Part shown: piece by piece, positions 61,854 through 64,000 of the stretch
How the letters are laid out: the number at the start of each line of letters is the position of its first letter
Numbering within the stretch: position 1 is the first letter of the stretch
Source: JAGVSR01 sp964589785
GTDB lineage: Bacteria; Pseudomonadota; Alphaproteobacteria; Rhizobiales; Hyphomicrobiaceae
Assembly (NCBI GenBank): GCA_964589785.1
Contig: CAZPUQ010000002.1
Coordinates: forward strand, 248,001-312,000
Length of the DNA: 64,000 nt
Reading direction: 5' to 3'
Made by a program: the position numbers and the translations under genes
The notes under the pieces: model-generated
The model's database searches: none
The model's input: the letters and a program-made list of their open reading frames with translations, nothing else
What the model was told of the DNA's origin: nothing

Positions 61854-62126
61854 TCAGTGGTACTGCTCGAAATCGACCAGGAGCGCATCGCCGTCGGAGA
61901 ACGCGAAGGTGATGCACCACGGCCCGTTGACGTGAACCGAGTAGCGCTTCGGCTTGCCCCGCAGCCCGTGGAAATCGAAGCCCGGGATGTTGAGGTCGTC
62001 GGGCTTGCCTGCGGCGTCAAGGGCGTCGAGCCGCGCCCGGATGCGGTCGTGGAAGCGCTGATCGATCTTGGTCGGCTGTCCCGACCATAACTTCGCCAGC
62101 TCTTTGCTGCGGAACGTCCGGATCAT
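61854..62126 (-). CDS. higB: HigB-type toxin (RelE/ParE superfamily)
   Basis: A 90-residue RelE/ParE-superfamily ribosome-dependent mRNA interferase. It opens IRTFRSKELAKLWSGQ, then INPGFDFHGLRG-like LNIPGFDFHGLRGKPKRYSVHVNGPWCITFAFSDGDALLVDFEQYH, the standard HigB ending. It is the first gene of the toxin-antitoxin pair, directly downstream of a palindromic operator. Confidence 0.93.
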   Translation of the reverse strand: MIRTFRSKELAKLWSGQPTKIDQRFHDRIRARLDALDAAGKPDDLNIPGFDFHGLRGKPKRYSVHVNGPWCITFAFSDGDALLVDFEQYH

Positions 62127-62146
62127 TCAGGGCGAACGTAAGCTGA

Positions 62147-62163
62147 TTGCTTACAGTAAGCAA
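62147..62163. promoter_or_regulatory. higBA operator palindrome
   Basis: TTGCTTAC-A-GTAAGCAA is a perfect 8-1-8 palindrome, 20 bp upstream of higB. A third half-site (CGTAAGC) lies at about 62136-62142. This is the expected autoregulatory site for the HigA dimer. Confidence 0.8.
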
Positions 62164-62284
62164 GCGGGTTCCGCCATGCTGTGCGCGCACTCGGGCACAT
62201 GGTCGGGCCGCATTCCAAGGCGTGTGCCGGCATGGCGGGACGCTGCGGAAACGCTGCAATGCGTTGGTTGTGCGAGGATTTTCA

Positions 62285-62359
62285 TGGTGGGCGGTGCAGG
62301 GATTGAACCTGCGACCCCACCCGTGTGAAGGGTGTGCTCTACCGCTGAGCTAACCGCCC
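62285..62359 (-). tRNA. tRNA-Val(CAC)
   Basis: The reverse strand is a 75-nt cloverleaf with encoded CCA: acceptor GGGCGGT with ACCGCCC, D-arm GCTCAGCGGTAGAGC, anticodon stem CACCC/GGGTG around TTCACAC (anticodon CAC), and T-arm GCAGG-TTCAATC-CCTGC. Confidence 0.96.
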
Positions 62360-62477
62360 GGCTCGCATGCGCCCGGTGTGTCTTGGGGCGTCGTGAGCCT
62401 GAGAGGCGCCCTTATGAAAGGGCGGGCGAAGGGTGTCAAGCGCCCGGCCCGCCCGGATGTCGCGTGCCGGGCCGCCG

Positions 62478-62705
62478 CTATCGCGCCCGCCGCAGGACGA
62501 TGCGCAGGACGCCCTCCGACAGGCTCTCCTCCTCGATCGGATGCCCGAGGGTCCGAGAGAGCACCGCGAAGTCCTCCCGCGCGCCGGGATCGGTCGTCAG
62601 CACCTCCAGCGTGCCGCCGACGGGCAGGCCGGTCAGGGCCTTGCGGGCCTTGAGGATGGGCAAAGGGCACGCCAGGCCCCGGGCATCGAGCACTTTGTCA
62701 GCCAT
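62478..62705 (-). CDS. TusA-family sulfurtransferase
   Basis: A 75-residue TusA/SirA-family protein with the persulfide-carrying motif LDARGLACPLPILKARKAL (Cys13 in CPxP). TusA passes sulfur from IscS to the tRNA 2-thiouridine pathway or to Mo cofactor; its partner here is unknown. It lies about 1.1 kb from the fds operon but on the opposite strand, so the link to formate dehydrogenase is only a possibility. Confidence 0.92.
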   Translation of the reverse strand: MADKVLDARGLACPLPILKARKALTGLPVGGTLEVLTTDPGAREDFAVLSRTLGHPIEEESLSEGVLRIVLRRAR

Positions 62706-62942
62706 GGGTGGATTCGAGGATTGCGCGACGGGCGGTCAGATGTAGGGCCGGCCGGCGTCCGGCTCAACCGGCTCTTGCCCCCATTGTGCGGCGGATGCAA
62801 CGGTTCGCAGTCCTGTCACGTGATTCTCGGGACGCGCTTTTGCGTTCGGCCGCGAAGCGGGTAGGGTGCGCGCGGGGACGGCCGGGCCACAGAATCCGGA
62901 CGGGATCGTGTCGGGACCGGCGTCGAGGGGATGAAAACGGAC

Positions 62943-64000
62943 ATGGCCACCGGGGACGCGCCGCGCCGCTCGTTTCTTTTTTCGTTCGGCCTCGACAAAC
63001 TCGGTCTCGTGGCGCTGAAGGCGCCGCGGTTCTCCGCGCTCCTGATCCTGGTGCTCACCGGACTGGCCGCCTGGGGCGTGACGAACCTGCGCGTCGACGA
63101 CAGCCTGTCGGAGCTCTTCCGCACCGATACCGCGGAGTTCCGGCAGTACGAGGAGATCGACCGGCGCTTTCCCTCGAGCGAGTTCGACGTCCTCATCACC
63201 GTCGCCGGCCAGCCCCTGCTCACCCGCGAAGGCATGAAGGCGCTGCAGAACGCCGTCATCGAGCTGCAGTTGACCGACGGCGTCGGCGGCCTCGTCTCCA
63301 TGCTGTCGGCGCGCGCCAAGCCCGATGCGTCGGGCTACGCGGCCCCCGTGGTGCCCGATGAGCTGCCCGAGGACGGCCCCGCCTTCGACGCGATGGTCGC
63401 CGCCCTGAAGTCGAACGACATCGTCAAGGGCAAGTTCCTCTCCGACGACGGCGAGCTGGCGCTGATCGTGATCGCGCTCGATCGCCCCACCGTCGAGGAG
63501 CAGAGCGCGCGCACTGTGATCGGCGGCATCCAGGCGGTCGTCGACCGGGAGCTGGAGGGCTCCGGGCTGTCGGCCAAGCTCACCGGCGCACCGGTGATGC
63601 AGCTCGAGATCCGCAACGCGGTGGAGCGCGACCGTCTCGTCTACAACGGCCTCGGCTTCCTGGCCGGTCTCACCGTGGCGTTCCTCTTTTTCCGCCGCCT
63701 CTCCCTCACCATGATCGCGGTGCTCGGGCCGTCGATCGCGATCCTGTGGACGCTCGGTGTCCTCGGCGGGCTCGACTACCGCCTCAACCTGTTCGTCAAT
63801 GTCATCACGCCCCTGATCCTGGTCTCGGGCTTCTCGGACAGCATGCATCTGGTGTTCTCGATCCGGCGCGACATCCTTGCCGGCGTGGACCGGGTCGAGG
63901 CCGCCCGCAACGCCGTGCGCGACGTGGCGCCCGCCTGCCTTCTGACGGCCATGAACGCAGCACTGGCGCTGCTGTCGTTCCAGTTCGCGGATTCGGCCCT
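62943..64000 (+). CDS. MMPL/RND-superfamily transporter (3' end cut by window)
   Basis: The first 352 residues of a large RND/MMPL-type membrane protein. An N-terminal membrane helix (FSALLILVLTGLAAWGVTNL) is followed by LRVDDSLSELFRTDTAEF and a periplasmic domain. Then come the helices LVYNGLGFLAGLTVAFLFF, LTMIAVLGPSIAILWTLGVLGG and NLFVNVITPLILVSGFSDSMHLVF, typical for the sterol-sensing-like/MMPL subgroup. ATG 62943 is used; ATG 62931 is in frame and adds four residues. Substrate unknown; lipid or hopanoid export is a common role for relatives. Confidence 0.85.
   Translation, partial: MATGDAPRRSFLFSFGLDKLGLVALKAPRFSALLILVLTGLAAWGVTNLRVDDSLSELFRTDTAEFRQYEEIDRRFPSSEFDVLITVAGQPLLTREGMKALQNAVIELQLTDGVGGLVSMLSARAKPDASGYAAPVVPDELPEDGPAFDAMVAALKSNDIVKGKFLSDDGELALIVIALDRPTVEEQSARTVIGGIQAVVDRELEGSGLSAKLTGAPVMQLEIRNAVERDRLVYNGLGFLAGLTVAFLFFRRLSLTMIAVLGPSIAILWTLGVLGGLDYRLNLFVNVITPLILVSGFSDSMHLVFSIRRDILAGVDRVEAARNAVRDVAPACLLTAMNAALALLSFQFADSA

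Overview
The window is a high-GC (roughly two-thirds G+C), gene-dense chromosomal segment of an alphaproteobacterium, almost certainly of the order Hyphomicrobiales (Rhizobiales). The evidence is the MucR/Ros zinc-finger regulator, an Omp2b-type porin, the DUF1491, DUF5330 and DUF6456 families, an OpgG-OpgH pair, the fdsGBACD formate dehydrogenase operon, the eno-ftsB-pdhA-type gene order, and intergenic palindromes of the kind common in that order. The genus cannot be named from the sequence. Both outermost genes are cut by the window: a di-heme cytochrome c peroxidase/MauG-like gene at the left and an MMPL/RND transporter at the right.

Left third (1-16 kb): di-heme peroxidase, tRNA with CAT anticodon, SIMPL protein, a TadG-like von Willebrand (VWA) protein, a nitrilase-GNAT gene pair, small stress and metabolic genes, then translation-related genes (GreA/GreB-like factor; efp divergent from its lysyltransferase gene epmA). 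A YcjX/YcjF membrane-stress pair converges on opgGH, which makes osmoregulated periplasmic glucan.

Middle (16-43 kb): a major porin with a strong terminator, a repeat-rich spacer, two related secreted VWA/PEGA-like proteins, nadK, cutA, an unrecognised membrane protein ending in a primase-like winged helix, a second TadG-like protein, oligopeptidase B, mucR, another repeat array, an orphan DnaA-domain-IV protein with a DUF6456 partner, sufE, peptidoglycan-binding proteins, an IS110 transposase remnant, dps, a cytochrome c'-like protein and a DUF47-Pit phosphate transport pair.

Right third (42-64 kb): a queuosine block (queF, queD, queE, divergent yhhQ, queC) with tandem hairpin repeats between queE and queD; eno-ftsB followed by a degenerate PdhA-like gene that has lost its thiamine diphosphate motif; tandem small lipoproteins; a Coq10/RatA protein; a type III ornithine/lysine decarboxylase; the molybdate transporter modABC divergent from the molybdenum-dependent formate dehydrogenase operon fdsGBACD; a higBA toxin-antitoxin pair with a clear operator palindrome; tRNA-Val(CAC); tusA and the transporter. 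The mod-fds pairing couples metal supply to a Mo enzyme, and its NADH output suits an organism oxidising C1 compounds or formate.

No large mobile element, prophage, CRISPR array or rRNA operon was seen. The most unusual items are the PdhA-like relic, the QueD homologue without its catalytic cysteine, the membrane protein with a primase-type winged helix, a ModC without its molybdate-binding domain, and several families of intergenic palindromic repeats.
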